This document shows positions 15,999 through 24,416 of a stretch of DNA of 64,000 nt, piece after piece. Numbering within the stretch: position 1 is the first letter of the stretch; the number at the start of each line of letters is the position of its first letter. A program made the translations under genes and the position numbers. The notes under the pieces are model-generated. The model was not told the origin of the DNA. It saw only the letters and a list, made by a program, of their open reading frames with translations, and ran no database searches. This DNA comes from Marinobacter sp050379415 (lineage in GTDB: Bacteria > Pseudomonadota > Gammaproteobacteria > Pseudomonadales > Oleiphilaceae), in contig NZ_JBNRLS010000001.1 in NCBI RefSeq assembly GCF_050379415.1, positions 682,001 through 746,000 of the forward strand. The letters run 5' to 3'.

Positions 15999-18449
15999 AT
16001 GAATGACGAAAACCGCAATGACAGCCTTGAGGAATTTGAGGAAGACGTGACCGAATACATCGGCAAGGATGAGCACAGCAAGAGCCTTGCCCTGACCCAG
16101 CAGGTCATGCCCCGGCGCATGTACGTGCTGCCGGTCTCCAATCGGCCGTTCTTCCCGGCCCAGGTTCAGCCGGTGGTGGTCAACCAGGATCCCTGGCATG
16201 AAACCCTGAAGCGCGTGGGTGAGACCGATCATCGTGTCCTCGGTATCTGCTACGTGGAAGAACACGACGCCGAACAGAACATCCCCGCCAGTGAGCAACT
16301 GGAAACCATCGGCTGCGCCGTGCGCGTGCACCATGCCCAGAAGGAAAGCGGCAAAGTCCAGTTCATCGCCCAGGGGCTGCAGCGATTCCGCATTGTCCAG
16401 TGGTTGCGCCGCAAGCCACCCTATCTGGTGGAAGTGGAATATCCGAGTGAACCGGAAGAAGACGCCGACGAACTGAAGGCCTATACCCTTGCCATCATCA
16501 GCGCCATCAAGGAGCTGCTGCGTACCAACCCGCTCTATGGCGAGGAAGTGAAGCAGTACCTTTCCCGCTTCGGTCCGGACGACAGTTCACCCCTGGCTGA
16601 CTTTGGGGCCTCCATGACCAGCGCCCCCGGGCCCGAGCTCCAGGACGTGCTGGATACCGTGCCGCTGCTCCGGCGTATGGAAAAAGTCCTGCTGCTGATG
16701 CGCAAGGAGCAGGAAGTGGCACGCCTGCAATCGGAGATCAGCGAAGAGGTCAACGAGAAGGTGCAGAAGCACCAGAGAGAGTTCTTCCTGCGCGAACAAC
16801 TCAAGGTGATCCAGCGCGAGCTGGGCATGGCCAAGGACGACAAGACCGCCGATGCGGAGCGCTTCGAGGAGCGAATGGCCAAGCTGAATCCTCCCGAGCC
16901 GGTACAGGAACGCTTCCGGGATGAACTTCAGAAACTGCAGGTGCTGGAACAGGGCTCTCCGGAATACGGCGTGACCCGAAATTATCTGGACTGGCTCACC
17001 CAGGTGCCCTGGGGCCAGTACTCGGAAGATCATTTCGACCTGGCCGAAGCCCGACGCATTCTCGACCGGGACCATGATGGTCTGGATGACGTGAAAGACC
17101 GCATCGTCGAATTCCTGGCCGAGGGCACCTTCAATGGCGAAGTCAGCGGCTCGATCCTGCTACTGGTCGGCCCGCCCGGCGTGGGCAAGACCTCCATCGG
17201 CCATTCTGTTGCCGATGCTCTTGGCCGTCAGTTCTACCGCTTCAGCGTGGGCGGCATGCGTGACGAGGCGGAAATCAAGGGGCACCGCCGCACTTACATC
17301 GGCGCAATGCCTGGTAAGTTTGTGCAGGCCCTGAAGGATTCGAAAGTCGCCAACCCGGTGATCATGCTGGACGAGATCGACAAGATTGGTGCGTCCTACC
17401 AGGGGGATCCGGCCTCTGCCCTGCTGGAAACCCTGGATCCGGAGCAGAACCGGGAGTTCCTCGACCACTATCTCGATGTCCGCATGGATCTCTCCAAGGT
17501 GCTGTTCATCTGTACCGCCAACCAGCTGGATACCATTCCCCGGCCGCTGCTGGACCGGATGGATGTCATTCGCCTGTCCGGCTACATCACTGAGGAGAAG
17601 CTGGCGATCGCCAAACATCATCTGATGCCTCGGCTGCTAAAACGGGCCGGATTGCTGAAAAAGCAACTCAACATCACCGACGCCGCCCTCAGGCAGGTGA
17701 TCGAGGGCTACGCCCGTGAAGCCGGCGTGCGGAGTCTGGAAAAGCTGCTGCACAAGATCATCCGCAAGGGCATCGTGAAACTTCTGGATGATCCAGACAA
17801 GCCGGTGAAGGTAGGCGTGGCGGACCTTGCCGAGTACCTCGGGCAGCCGGCATTCCGCAAGGAAAAGTCGCTCAAAGGCACCGGCGTGGTAACCGGCCTG
17901 GCGTGGACCGCCATGGGCGGCGCGACGCTCAGCATCGAGGCTTCCCGAATCCACAGCAGCCAGCGTGGCTTCAAGCTCACCGGGCAACTGGGGGATGTGA
18001 TGCGGGAGTCGGCGGAGATCGCCTACAGCTATGTGTCATCGAACCTGAAACGGTACAAGGGCGATCCGACCTTCTTCGATAAGTCCTTTGTGCACCTGCA
18101 TGTGCCCGAGGGCGCCACGCCGAAGGACGGCCCGAGTGCCGGGGTTACCATGGCCACCGCGCTGCTGTCCATCGCCCGGAAGGAAGCGCCACAGCAGAAC
18201 GTGGCCATGACCGGGGAGCTGACCCTGACCGGTCAGGTGCTTCCGGTCGGCGGCATCCGGGAAAAGGTGATCGCCGCGCGGCGGCAAAAAATCAGTAACC
18301 TGATCCTGCCAGAGGCTAACCGGGGGGATTACGAGGAGCTGCCGGAATATCTCAGGGAAGGACTGACGGTGAGTTTTGCCCGCCATTACAACGACGTGTT
18401 TCAGGTCTGCTTTGGTAACAAGCCTCGCAAGGGATCGAGCGTGCACTGA
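15999..18449 (+). CDS. ATP-dependent Lon-type protease
   Basis: This AAA+ serine protease degrades misfolded and regulatory proteins. It has a Lon N-terminal domain (about 35-240), a coiled-coil helical region, an AAA+ module with Walker A GPPGVGKT at 391-398 and Walker B VIMLDEID, and a C-terminal protease domain with the Ser-Lys dyad S713 (DGPSAG) and K756 (GGIREK). The start at 15999 follows GAGGGA; an in-frame ATG at 15969 would add 10 residues. It is not beside clpX and hupB as the primary lon is, and the N-terminal sequence resembles the second Lon of pseudomonads (AsrA), so it is probably a paralogue of the main lon. That point is inference. Confidence 0.9.
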   Translation: MNDENRNDSLEEFEEDVTEYIGKDEHSKSLALTQQVMPRRMYVLPVSNRPFFPAQVQPVVVNQDPWHETLKRVGETDHRVLGICYVEEHDAEQNIPASEQLETIGCAVRVHHAQKESGKVQFIAQGLQRFRIVQWLRRKPPYLVEVEYPSEPEEDADELKAYTLAIISAIKELLRTNPLYGEEVKQYLSRFGPDDSSPLADFGASMTSAPGPELQDVLDTVPLLRRMEKVLLLMRKEQEVARLQSEISEEVNEKVQKHQREFFLREQLKVIQRELGMAKDDKTADAERFEERMAKLNPPEPVQERFRDELQKLQVLEQGSPEYGVTRNYLDWLTQVPWGQYSEDHFDLAEARRILDRDHDGLDDVKDRIVEFLAEGTFNGEVSGSILLLVGPPGVGKTSIGHSVADALGRQFYRFSVGGMRDEAEIKGHRRTYIGAMPGKFVQALKDSKVANPVIMLDEIDKIGASYQGDPASALLETLDPEQNREFLDHYLDVRMDLSKVLFICTANQLDTIPRPLLDRMDVIRLSGYITEEKLAIAKHHLMPRLLKRAGLLKKQLNITDAALRQVIEGYAREAGVRSLEKLLHKIIRKGIVKLLDDPDKPVKVGVADLAEYLGQPAFRKEKSLKGTGVVTGLAWTAMGGATLSIEASRIHSSQRGFKLTGQLGDVMRESAEIAYSYVSSNLKRYKGDPTFFDKSFVHLHVPEGATPKDGPSAGVTMATALLSIARKEAPQQNVAMTGELTLTGQVLPVGGIREKVIAARRQKISNLILPEANRGDYEELPEYLREGLTVSFARHYNDVFQVCFGNKPRKGSSVH

Positions 18450-18453
18450 CATA

Positions 18454-18493
18454 ACTGGTCTAACCAGTGAGCGACCACCTTGACGCTCACTGG
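18454..18493. promoter_or_regulatory. Overlapping inverted repeats between lon and the sorbosone-type dehydrogenase
   Basis: ACTGGT-CTA-ACCAGT (18454-18468) resembles a FadR-type site. Its right half also belongs to a longer 10-bp inverted repeat, CCAGTGAGCG (18464-18473) with CGCTCACTGG (18484-18493). The two structures share bases and cannot form together. The second could be a terminator stem for lon, but no T-run follows directly. Confidence 0.45.
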
Positions 18494-18512
18494 ACCGTTG
18501 TCTTTACTCGAT

Positions 18513-18526
18513 TTGATTTTGATCAA
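18513..18526. promoter_or_regulatory. FNR/Anr-type box
   Basis: TTGAT-TTTG-ATCAA matches the FNR/Anr consensus TTGAT-N4-ATCAA at every fixed base. It is centred about 74 bp before the dehydrogenase start codon. It suggests oxygen-dependent control of the dehydrogenase and cytochrome pair. Confidence 0.65.
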
Positions 18527-18593
18527 AAAGTAAACGGCCGGTGCGTTTCGATGTACCGGCGCCCTACTCGTTGATAAAGAGAGCGGTAAAACA

Positions 18594-19859
18594 ATGAACA
18601 AAAAAGCCTCAATCCTGTGCGTGGCCGCAGGCCTCGCTTTCGTTCCCTTCGCTCACAGCCAGTCCGACAACACACTCAAAAAACTGGGCAACTTCCAGAC
18701 CACTGGAGAAGCCGAGTTCACTGTTATCGACCAGAACAGCGACAGTGCCGACGCTATCCGCAAAACGCTGGAGAAAATTAAGCTGCCAGAAGGCTTTGAA
18801 ATAAGCCTGTATGCCCTGGTCCCTGACGCGCGCCACATGGCCGTTGGCCCCCAGGGCGTGGTCACTTTCGTGGGGACCCGGAAAACAGAAGTCTGGGCGG
18901 TAACCGACCGTGACAAGGATCGCGTAGCCGATGAAGTAAAGAACTTCGCCCCCTCACTGTCCAAGGCCGTGCCCAATGGCCCCTGCTTCTCGCCAGACGG
19001 CGTACTCTACATCGCCGAGCAGAATCGGGTGCTTGCCTACCCTGCCGCTGAATTCTTCTATGAAGGTGGCGACGTGGTGGCCTCCGAGGTCATCCCCCAG
19101 GGCGAGCTGATCCCGGAGCAGTTCGTGAGCTACAACCATACCGCACGGGTCTGCGACGTGGGTCCGGACGGCAAGCTCTATATCTCGCTGGGCCAGCCCT
19201 ATAACGTGGCACCGCGCGAGCATCTGGACACATTCAACGAAGTTGGTATCGGCGGCATGATCCGGGTAAATCAGGATGGCACCGAGCGCGAGGTTTACAC
19301 CCGCGGCATCCGGAACTCGGTTGGTCATGATTTCCACCCGACCACCGGCGAACTCTGGTTCACGGACAACCAGGTGGACGGCATGGGGGACGACATCCCG
19401 CCCGGTGAAATCAACCGGCAAACTGCCATGGGTCAGCATTTTGGTCATCCCTGGTACGGAGGCGGAGATGTCCGCACCAACGAGTACAAAGGTGAGGAAG
19501 TGCCGGTCGAGGTAGTCTTCCCGGTTTCCGAGACCGTGGCCCATGCAGCAGACCTCGGCATGATGTTCTACACCGGCAGGATGTTCCCGAAAAAGTATCA
19601 GGGCGGAATTTTCTCTGCTCAGCACGGCTCCTGGAACCGGACAGTGCCGATTGGGGCACGGGTGATGTTCACGCCGGTGGACGCGGAGGGCAATATTGCC
19701 GGTGAGACCGTGCCTTTCGCGGAAGGATGGCTGGATGAAAACGGTGAATACCTGGGCAGGCCGGTGGATGTGGCGCAACTGAAAGATGGTTCGCTGCTGG
19801 TCTCTGACGACCTTGCCGGAGCTGTTTACCGGATTGCCTATACCGGATCAGATTCCTGA
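18594..19859 (+). CDS. Sorbosone dehydrogenase-family (PQQ-type sugar dehydrogenase-like) periplasmic protein
   Basis: A 421-aa exported protein with a signal peptide of about 22 residues (cleavage near AHS-Q) and a six-bladed beta-propeller of the soluble glucose/sorbosone dehydrogenase superfamily. Supporting segments are KLPEGFEISLYA, RHMAVGPQGVVTFVGTR, IRNSVGHDFHPTTGELWFTDN, PGEINR, GQHFGHPWYGGGD, IFSAQHGSWNRT and GSLLVSDDLAGAVYRI; the conserved histidine and arginine blocks fit PQQ-dependent oxidation of an aldose or alcohol. The cytochrome c encoded next is the likely electron acceptor. The true substrate is unknown. An FNR/Anr-type box lies upstream. Confidence 0.85.
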   Translation: MNKKASILCVAAGLAFVPFAHSQSDNTLKKLGNFQTTGEAEFTVIDQNSDSADAIRKTLEKIKLPEGFEISLYALVPDARHMAVGPQGVVTFVGTRKTEVWAVTDRDKDRVADEVKNFAPSLSKAVPNGPCFSPDGVLYIAEQNRVLAYPAAEFFYEGGDVVASEVIPQGELIPEQFVSYNHTARVCDVGPDGKLYISLGQPYNVAPREHLDTFNEVGIGGMIRVNQDGTEREVYTRGIRNSVGHDFHPTTGELWFTDNQVDGMGDDIPPGEINRQTAMGQHFGHPWYGGGDVRTNEYKGEEVPVEVVFPVSETVAHAADLGMMFYTGRMFPKKYQGGIFSAQHGSWNRTVPIGARVMFTPVDAEGNIAGETVPFAEGWLDENGEYLGRPVDVAQLKDGSLLVSDDLAGAVYRIAYTGSDS

Positions 19860-19922
19860 GCCTTACCCCATCCGTTGAAGTGCCGGGGAGGTGCCGACTC
19901 CCCGGCTGACTGGAGAGCCTGT

Positions 19923-20264
19923 ATGCAGAGAAAGATGAAGTCCGCGCTATCCGGCACGGTACTCCTGACCTCCCTCCTGGCGTTTACTTCCGCCGCCCTT
20001 GCCGCCGACCCCGCCGAGGGTCGGAAACTGGCGTCCCAATGCAAGACCTGTCATGGCCTGGATGGTATTGCCAAAATACCGATCGCACCAAACCTTGCCG
20101 GCGAAAGCCAGATCTACATTCAGAACCAGCTGAAGGCCTTCCGCAGCGGCAAGCGAGAACATGAAATGATGTCGGTGGTGGCCAAGAACCTGACCGATCA
20201 GGAAATCGCGGATCTTGCCGCTTGGTACCAATCCATCGAGATCAGAGCCAGGATGCCCGAATAG
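19923..20264 (+). CDS. Periplasmic class I cytochrome c
   Basis: A 113-aa small cytochrome with a signal peptide (MQRKMKSALSGTVLLTSLLA, cleaved near ALA-AD) and one haem site, CKTCH. A methionine in the later KREHEMMSVVAKNLTDQEI segment is the probable axial ligand. It belongs to the cytochrome c-553/c4-half type that shuttles electrons to oxidases. The start at 19923 has GGAG about 7 nt upstream; an ATG at 19875 adds an implausible hydrophilic leader. It begins 63 bp after the dehydrogenase stop and probably forms a two-gene operon with it. Two REP palindromes follow, before the convergent marR gene. Confidence 0.9.
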   Translation: MQRKMKSALSGTVLLTSLLAFTSAALAADPAEGRKLASQCKTCHGLDGIAKIPIAPNLAGESQIYIQNQLKAFRSGKREHEMMSVVAKNLTDQEIADLAAWYQSIEIRARMPE

Positions 20265-20276
20265 GTTGGCTAAGAT

Positions 20277-20306
20277 GGGGTCAGATGAAGGCTTTCATCT
20301 GACTCC
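20277..20306. repeat. 30-bp REP-like palindrome (ATGAA type)
   Basis: First of a pair in the convergent cytochrome/marR gap. The right half ends GACTCC rather than GACCCC. Confidence 0.88.
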
Positions 20307-20334
20307 GGGGGCCGGCTCAACTTCGGAGGTTAAC

Positions 20335-20364
20335 GGGGTCAGAAGAAAGCTTTCTTCTGACCCC
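20335..20364. repeat. 30-bp REP-like palindrome (AAGAA type), terminator-like
   Basis: A perfect palindrome (GGGGTCAGAAGAAAG and its complement), followed on the plus strand by TTTTT. It would serve well as the rho-independent terminator of the cytochrome operon. Confidence 0.9.
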
Positions 20365-20375
20365 TTTTTCACGCC

Positions 20376-20870
20376 TCAGGCCTTCTCCTTCCAGCCGTCG
20401 TCTTTCAGCACCGAACCCACAGTCAGCACCGGCGAGGCGTCGATTTCATCGGCATCCATCATGTTCGCCACACGCTGCAACGAGGCCAGGATCATGGTCT
20501 GCTCCCACTCGTGCAGGCTCTGGAACTTCTGGATGAAGTCTTCCTGCAGGGGATTCGGGGCGCGGGAGAGGATGTCGGCGCCCTCTTCGGTCAGATGCGC
20601 GTGGACCTTGCGCTTGTCCTTGGTGCTGCGGACACGATAGACCAGCTTACGGTGTTCCAGCCGGTCCAGGATGGTGGTCACGGTGGCCTGGCTCAGGCTG
20701 ACCTTGTCGGCGATGGTGCCGATGGTCACTTCCCCCAGATCCCGGATGGTACGCATGATCAACAGTTGCGGGCCGGTGAGCCCGGCGTGCTTGCTCAGCC
20801 GCTTGGAATGAAGATCCGTTGCCCGGATGACGCGGCGAAGCGCTACCAGCACCTGTTCATAATTGTCCAC
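20376..20870 (-). CDS. MarR-family transcriptional regulator
   Basis: A 164-aa winged-helix regulator. The helix-turn-helix and wing are clear: GPQLLIMRTIRDLGEVTIGTIADKVSLSQATVTTILDRLEHRKLVYRVRS, with the KDKRKVHAHLTEEG wing. The GTG at 20870 (then DNYEQVLVALRRVIRA) is preferred because GGAG lies 8 nt upstream; an earlier GTG at 20894 has no ribosome site and would sit close to the operator. A perfect palindrome upstream suggests autoregulation. The N-terminal region resembles the EctR regulators of ectoine synthesis, but no ect genes are here, so the target is unknown. Confidence 0.85.
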   Translation of the reverse strand: MDNYEQVLVALRRVIRATDLHSKRLSKHAGLTGPQLLIMRTIRDLGEVTIGTIADKVSLSQATVTTILDRLEHRKLVYRVRSTKDKRKVHAHLTEEGADILSRAPNPLQEDFIQKFQSLHEWEQTMILASLQRVANMMDADEIDASPVLTVGSVLKDDGWKEKA

Positions 20871-20903
20871 AGAGTTGCTCCGACTGCTCAACACTTGTTT
20901 ATA

Positions 20904-20920
20904 CCTCTAACTATTAGAGG
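20904..20920. promoter_or_regulatory. Probable autoregulatory operator of the marR gene
   Basis: CCTCTAA-CTA-TTAGAGG is a perfect 7-bp inverted repeat with a 3-nt centre. It lies 33 bp upstream of the chosen marR start, in the marR promoter region. Size and symmetry suit a MarR dimer. Confidence 0.6.
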
Positions 20921-21060
20921 TCTTTGTACCGTTAAATGCAAGTGGGCACTTCCACTTAACCTCGCTCTATTCTCCTTCAAGCTGTCGGTACGGCATTTTT
21001 TCCGCCAGCCACTATGCTAAGGTCAGCTGTTTTCCAATACCGCAAAACGGACGCAGTACC

Positions 21061-22020
21061 ATGATCAACCGATTCACCCTCTCGCTACCGTCATTGCTCA
21101 AGACATTGCGTGCCGGCGCGATGCTGTTCTTGCTCCTCCTGGCCGGGACTGCGGCCGCCCAGGACACCGGAGACCGGCCATCCATGGACGACGATGTCAC
21201 CTCCGATGACGTGGCCGCTGCGCTCGCCGACCTCGAAGAGCCCATGTACACGCCGTTCATCGAGCTCTACCTGCTGGAGGAAAGCAAGGCCCTGCGCAAG
21301 GAAATGATGGATACCCGCGCCGAACTGATCGAGAAGGTGGTCGACAAGGAGCTTTCCGTGGCCGACAAGACCATGTCCTACGCCACCGATACCGTCACCT
21401 ACTTCTTCTACCTGATTGCCGGCGCCACCTCCATCCTGGTTGTGATCGGCTGGAACTCGATCAGGGACATGCGTAACCAGCTGGCCAGCGTGGCAGAGAA
21501 ACGCGTGAATGAGCTGGTGGTTGAATACGAGAAGCGCCTCAAATCCATCGAGGAACAGCTGCAGCAGAAGTCCGACATCATTCACCAGAACCAGGCCGAG
21601 ATTGAACGCACTAACGAGGTGCACTCGCTCTGGCTTAAGGCAAGCCAGGAAACCTCACAGCAGAACAAGATCGCCGCCTACGACCGCATCCTCGACCTCC
21701 GGCCGGACGATGTGGAAGCCCTCAGCTACAAGGCCGATGCCGTTCTTGAAATGCAGGAACCCCTCTGGGCCATCAGCCTTTGCCGACGAGCTCTCAAGCT
21801 GGATCCGGAGAACGGTCACGCCCATTACCAGCTCGCCTGCGCCTATGCGGAAATCGGCCGCTGGGAAGATGCCGTGAGCACTCTGGAGAAAGCCATCGAT
21901 ATATCGGAAGCCTATCGGGACGATGCTTCCGTGGATCCGAGTTTCGAGCAGTTGCGTGAACATGAAAGCTTCCGCACACTGGTGTTTCCGGATCAGGAGG
22001 ACAACAGCACGGACGCGTGA
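21061..22020 (+). CDS. Membrane-anchored TPR protein of unknown function
   Basis: A 319-aa protein. Residues 1-34 look like a signal peptide (FLLLLAGTAAA-QD). An acidic segment and a helical region (about 55-105) follow, then one transmembrane helix near 112-132 (TVTYFFYLIAGATSILVVIG). A likely coiled coil occupies about 135-185 (KRVNELVVEYEKRLKSIEEQLQQKSDIIHQNQ), and about three tetratricopeptide repeats run from 190 to 285. This layout puts the TPR part on the cytoplasmic side. The TPRs suggest a scaffold role. No enzyme motif is present and I do not recognise a named family. It is transcribed divergently from marR and stands alone. Confidence 0.8.
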   Translation: MINRFTLSLPSLLKTLRAGAMLFLLLLAGTAAAQDTGDRPSMDDDVTSDDVAAALADLEEPMYTPFIELYLLEESKALRKEMMDTRAELIEKVVDKELSVADKTMSYATDTVTYFFYLIAGATSILVVIGWNSIRDMRNQLASVAEKRVNELVVEYEKRLKSIEEQLQQKSDIIHQNQAEIERTNEVHSLWLKASQETSQQNKIAAYDRILDLRPDDVEALSYKADAVLEMQEPLWAISLCRRALKLDPENGHAHYQLACAYAEIGRWEDAVSTLEKAIDISEAYRDDASVDPSFEQLREHESFRTLVFPDQEDNSTDA

Positions 22021-22217
22021 CACTTTTCTCAGCCAGGCACACGCTTTGCAAGCTGTCTGCCAGTTTGAAGCTTTCTGTCTTCAACACGGACATGTTTTGC
22101 AAAAGTTGTGTTCCTGAACAAACCCCGGCCCCGATTGCTTGACAACCAGTGGCTCGTGGTGTTTGTTTAACTCTCTGAGAACACAAGAATAACCCTGAAC
22201 CAAACAGGACTGACCCA

Positions 22218-23330
22218 ATGAGAACCTCAGTAAAGAAACTCGCAACCGCTGTAAGCACTTCCGTCGCCCTGATGGCCGCCGGCCAGGCAGCTGCAGAGAT
22301 CCAGATCGGCATTGCCGGCCCGATGACCGGCCCCGTGGCCCAGTATGGTGACATGCAGTTCTCCGGTGCCCGCATGGCCATCGAGCAGATCAACGCCAAC
22401 GGCGGCGTGATGGGCGAAGAGCTCGTTGCCGTCGAGTACGATGATGTCTGTGACCCGAAGCAGGCCGTAACCGTGGCCAACAGCCTGGTCAACGACGGTG
22501 TTCGCTTTGTGGTAGGCCACCTGTGCTCCAGTTCCACCCAGCCGGCTTCTGACATCTATGAGGATGAAGGCATTCTGATGGTCACTCCGGCTTCCACCAG
22601 CCCGGACATCACCGAGCGTGGCTACGAGCTGGTCTTCCGCACCATCGGTCTGGACAGCATGCAGGGCCCGGTCGCGGGTAACTACATTGCCAGCCAGAAC
22701 CCCGAACGTGTCGCTATTGTTCACGACAAACAGCAATATGGTGAAGGCATCGCTACCGCCGTGCGCGATACCCTCAAGGACCAGGGCGTTGAAATCGCCA
22801 TGTTCGAAGGTATCACCGCTGGCGACAAGGACTTCTCATCCCTGGTTACCAAGCTCAAGCAGGCGGATGTGGACTACGTCTACTACGGCGGCTACCACCC
22901 GGAACTGGGCCTGATCCTGCGCCAGGCGCGCCAGGCTGATCTGGATACCAAGTTCATGGGCCCGGAAGGTGTCGGCAACAAGGACATCAACACCATCGCG
23001 GGCGAAGCTGCAGAAGGCCTGCTGGTAACCCTGCCACCGGCATTCGACAAGAAGGCCGAGAACCAGGAACTGGTCAAAGCCTTCCAGGACAAGGGTGAAG
23101 ACCCCTCCGGTCCGTTCGTGCTGACTTCCTACACTGCGGTCCAGCTGATTGCCGACGGCATCGAGCAGGCCGAATCCACCGATCCGTTCGAAGTTGCCGA
23201 AGCCCTGCGCAGTGGCACCTTCCAGACTCCAATCGGCACCGTTGAATACGACCAGGCCGGCGACATGAAGTCATTCGAGTTCGTGGTCTACGAGTGGCAT
23301 TCAGATGGAAGCAAAACTCCGGTAAACTGA
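22218..23330 (+). CDS. livJ: Branched-chain amino acid ABC transporter, periplasmic binding protein
   Basis: A 370-aa periplasmic binding protein (LivJ/BraC family) with a signal peptide of about 26 residues ending GQAAA. It has the family's opening IQIGIAGPMTGPVAQYGDMQFSGARMAIEQINANGG, a cysteine pair giving the usual small disulfide loop (VCDPKQ and HLCSSS), and the EGVGNKDI and YTAVQ segments of the second lobe. It binds leucine, isoleucine or valine and delivers them to the LivHM permease. It is the first gene of livJHMGF, and a hairpin with a T-run separates it from livH, the usual device for making more binding protein than permease. Confidence 0.93.
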   Translation: MRTSVKKLATAVSTSVALMAAGQAAAEIQIGIAGPMTGPVAQYGDMQFSGARMAIEQINANGGVMGEELVAVEYDDVCDPKQAVTVANSLVNDGVRFVVGHLCSSSTQPASDIYEDEGILMVTPASTSPDITERGYELVFRTIGLDSMQGPVAGNYIASQNPERVAIVHDKQQYGEGIATAVRDTLKDQGVEIAMFEGITAGDKDFSSLVTKLKQADVDYVYYGGYHPELGLILRQARQADLDTKFMGPEGVGNKDINTIAGEAAEGLLVTLPPAFDKKAENQELVKAFQDKGEDPSGPFVLTSYTAVQLIADGIEQAESTDPFEVAEALRSGTFQTPIGTVEYDQAGDMKSFEFVVYEWHSDGSKTPVN

Positions 23331-23363
23331 GCCAAAATCGTTAACAAACGGTAATAATGAGAG

Positions 23364-23398
23364 CACCTTCTCACCGCGATCCGGGAGAAGGTGTTTTT
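23364..23398 (+). terminator. Terminator/attenuator between livJ and livH
   Basis: CACCTTCTC (23364-23372) pairs perfectly with GAGAAGGTG (23385-23393), followed by TTTTT. Partial read-through would give the graded expression of binding protein over permease. Confidence 0.85.
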
Positions 23399-23492
23399 CT
23401 AGGCTCCTGTTGATTCTCCCCTGTCCCCGGTGCGGATAACCCGGACCAGAGGCACGGAAGCGGAGGGAGCGGGCCTTCGGAGTTCAAAAACA

Positions 23493-24416
23493 ATGCAAGA
23501 CCTCCTTTACTTCTCTCAGCAGCTCATCAACGGGCTGACGATCGGGAGCACCTACGCCCTGATCGCCATCGGTTACACGATGGTTTACGGCATCATCGGC
23601 ATGATCAACTTTGCCCATGGTGAGATCTACATGATTGGCGCCTACACCGCGCTGATTGCCATCACCGGCCTGGCCTCCCTTGGCGTTGCCTGGCTGCCGG
23701 TAATCCTGATTGTGGCGCTGATCTGCGCCATGCTGGTTTCCAGCTCGATGGGCTGGGCCGTGGAACGGGTCGCCTACCGGCCGGTTCGCGGGCGCCACCG
23801 GCTGATCCCGCTGATTTCCGCCATCGGGATGTCCATCTTCCTGCAGAACTACGTCCATCTGGCACAGGGTTCCCGCAACATCGGCTTCCCGGCCCTGATC
23901 GAGGGTGGCTTCCAGTTCGGCTCATCGGAGGGCTTCCAGATGTCCCTCTCCTACATGCAGATCACCATCTTCATCACCACGCTGATCTGTATGACGGCCC
24001 TGTCGCTGTTCATTGCCCGCTCCCGGACCGGTCGCGCCTGCCGCGCCGTTTCCCAGGATCTGGGCATGGCCAACCTGCTGGGCATTGATACCAACCGGAT
24101 CATCTCGGCAACGTTCGTGATCGGTGCCGCCCTGGCAGCCGTGGCAGGGCTCCTGCTCGGCATGTACTACGGTTCGGTCGATCCTCTGTTCGGTTTCATT
24201 GCCGGCCTGAAAGCCTTCACAGCAGCCGTCCTCGGTGGTATCGGAAGCATCCCGGGCGCCATGCTCGGCGGTCTGATACTCGGCGTGGCAGAAAGCATGA
24301 CCTCCGGCTACCTCAGCGGCGAGTACAAGGATGTCATCTCGTTCAGCCTGCTCATTCTGATTCTGCTGTTCAAACCCACCGGCCTGCTTGGCAAACCGGA
24401 GGTTGAGAAGATCTGA
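23493..24416 (+). CDS. livH: Branched-chain amino acid ABC transporter permease LivH
   Basis: A 307-aa inner-membrane permease with about eight hydrophobic helices. Family signatures include QQLINGLTIGSTYALIAIGYTMVYGIIGMINFAHGE near the N terminus and GLKAFTAAVLGGIGSIPGAMLGGLILG near the C terminus. The ATG at 23493 has CGGAG 9 nt upstream; a longer reading from 23430 lacks one. Its stop overlaps the livM start by one base (TGATG), so translation is coupled. With LivM it forms the membrane channel. Confidence 0.93.
   Translation: MQDLLYFSQQLINGLTIGSTYALIAIGYTMVYGIIGMINFAHGEIYMIGAYTALIAITGLASLGVAWLPVILIVALICAMLVSSSMGWAVERVAYRPVRGRHRLIPLISAIGMSIFLQNYVHLAQGSRNIGFPALIEGGFQFGSSEGFQMSLSYMQITIFITTLICMTALSLFIARSRTGRACRAVSQDLGMANLLGIDTNRIISATFVIGAALAAVAGLLLGMYYGSVDPLFGFIAGLKAFTAAVLGGIGSIPGAMLGGLILGVAESMTSGYLSGEYKDVISFSLLILILLFKPTGLLGKPEVEKI

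Noticed and set aside
22139..22172. Possible sigma-70 or sigma-54 promoter before livJ
   Set aside because: TTGACA is present, but no acceptable -10 lies 16-18 bp away, and the GG-N10-GC spacing for sigma-54 is not met.
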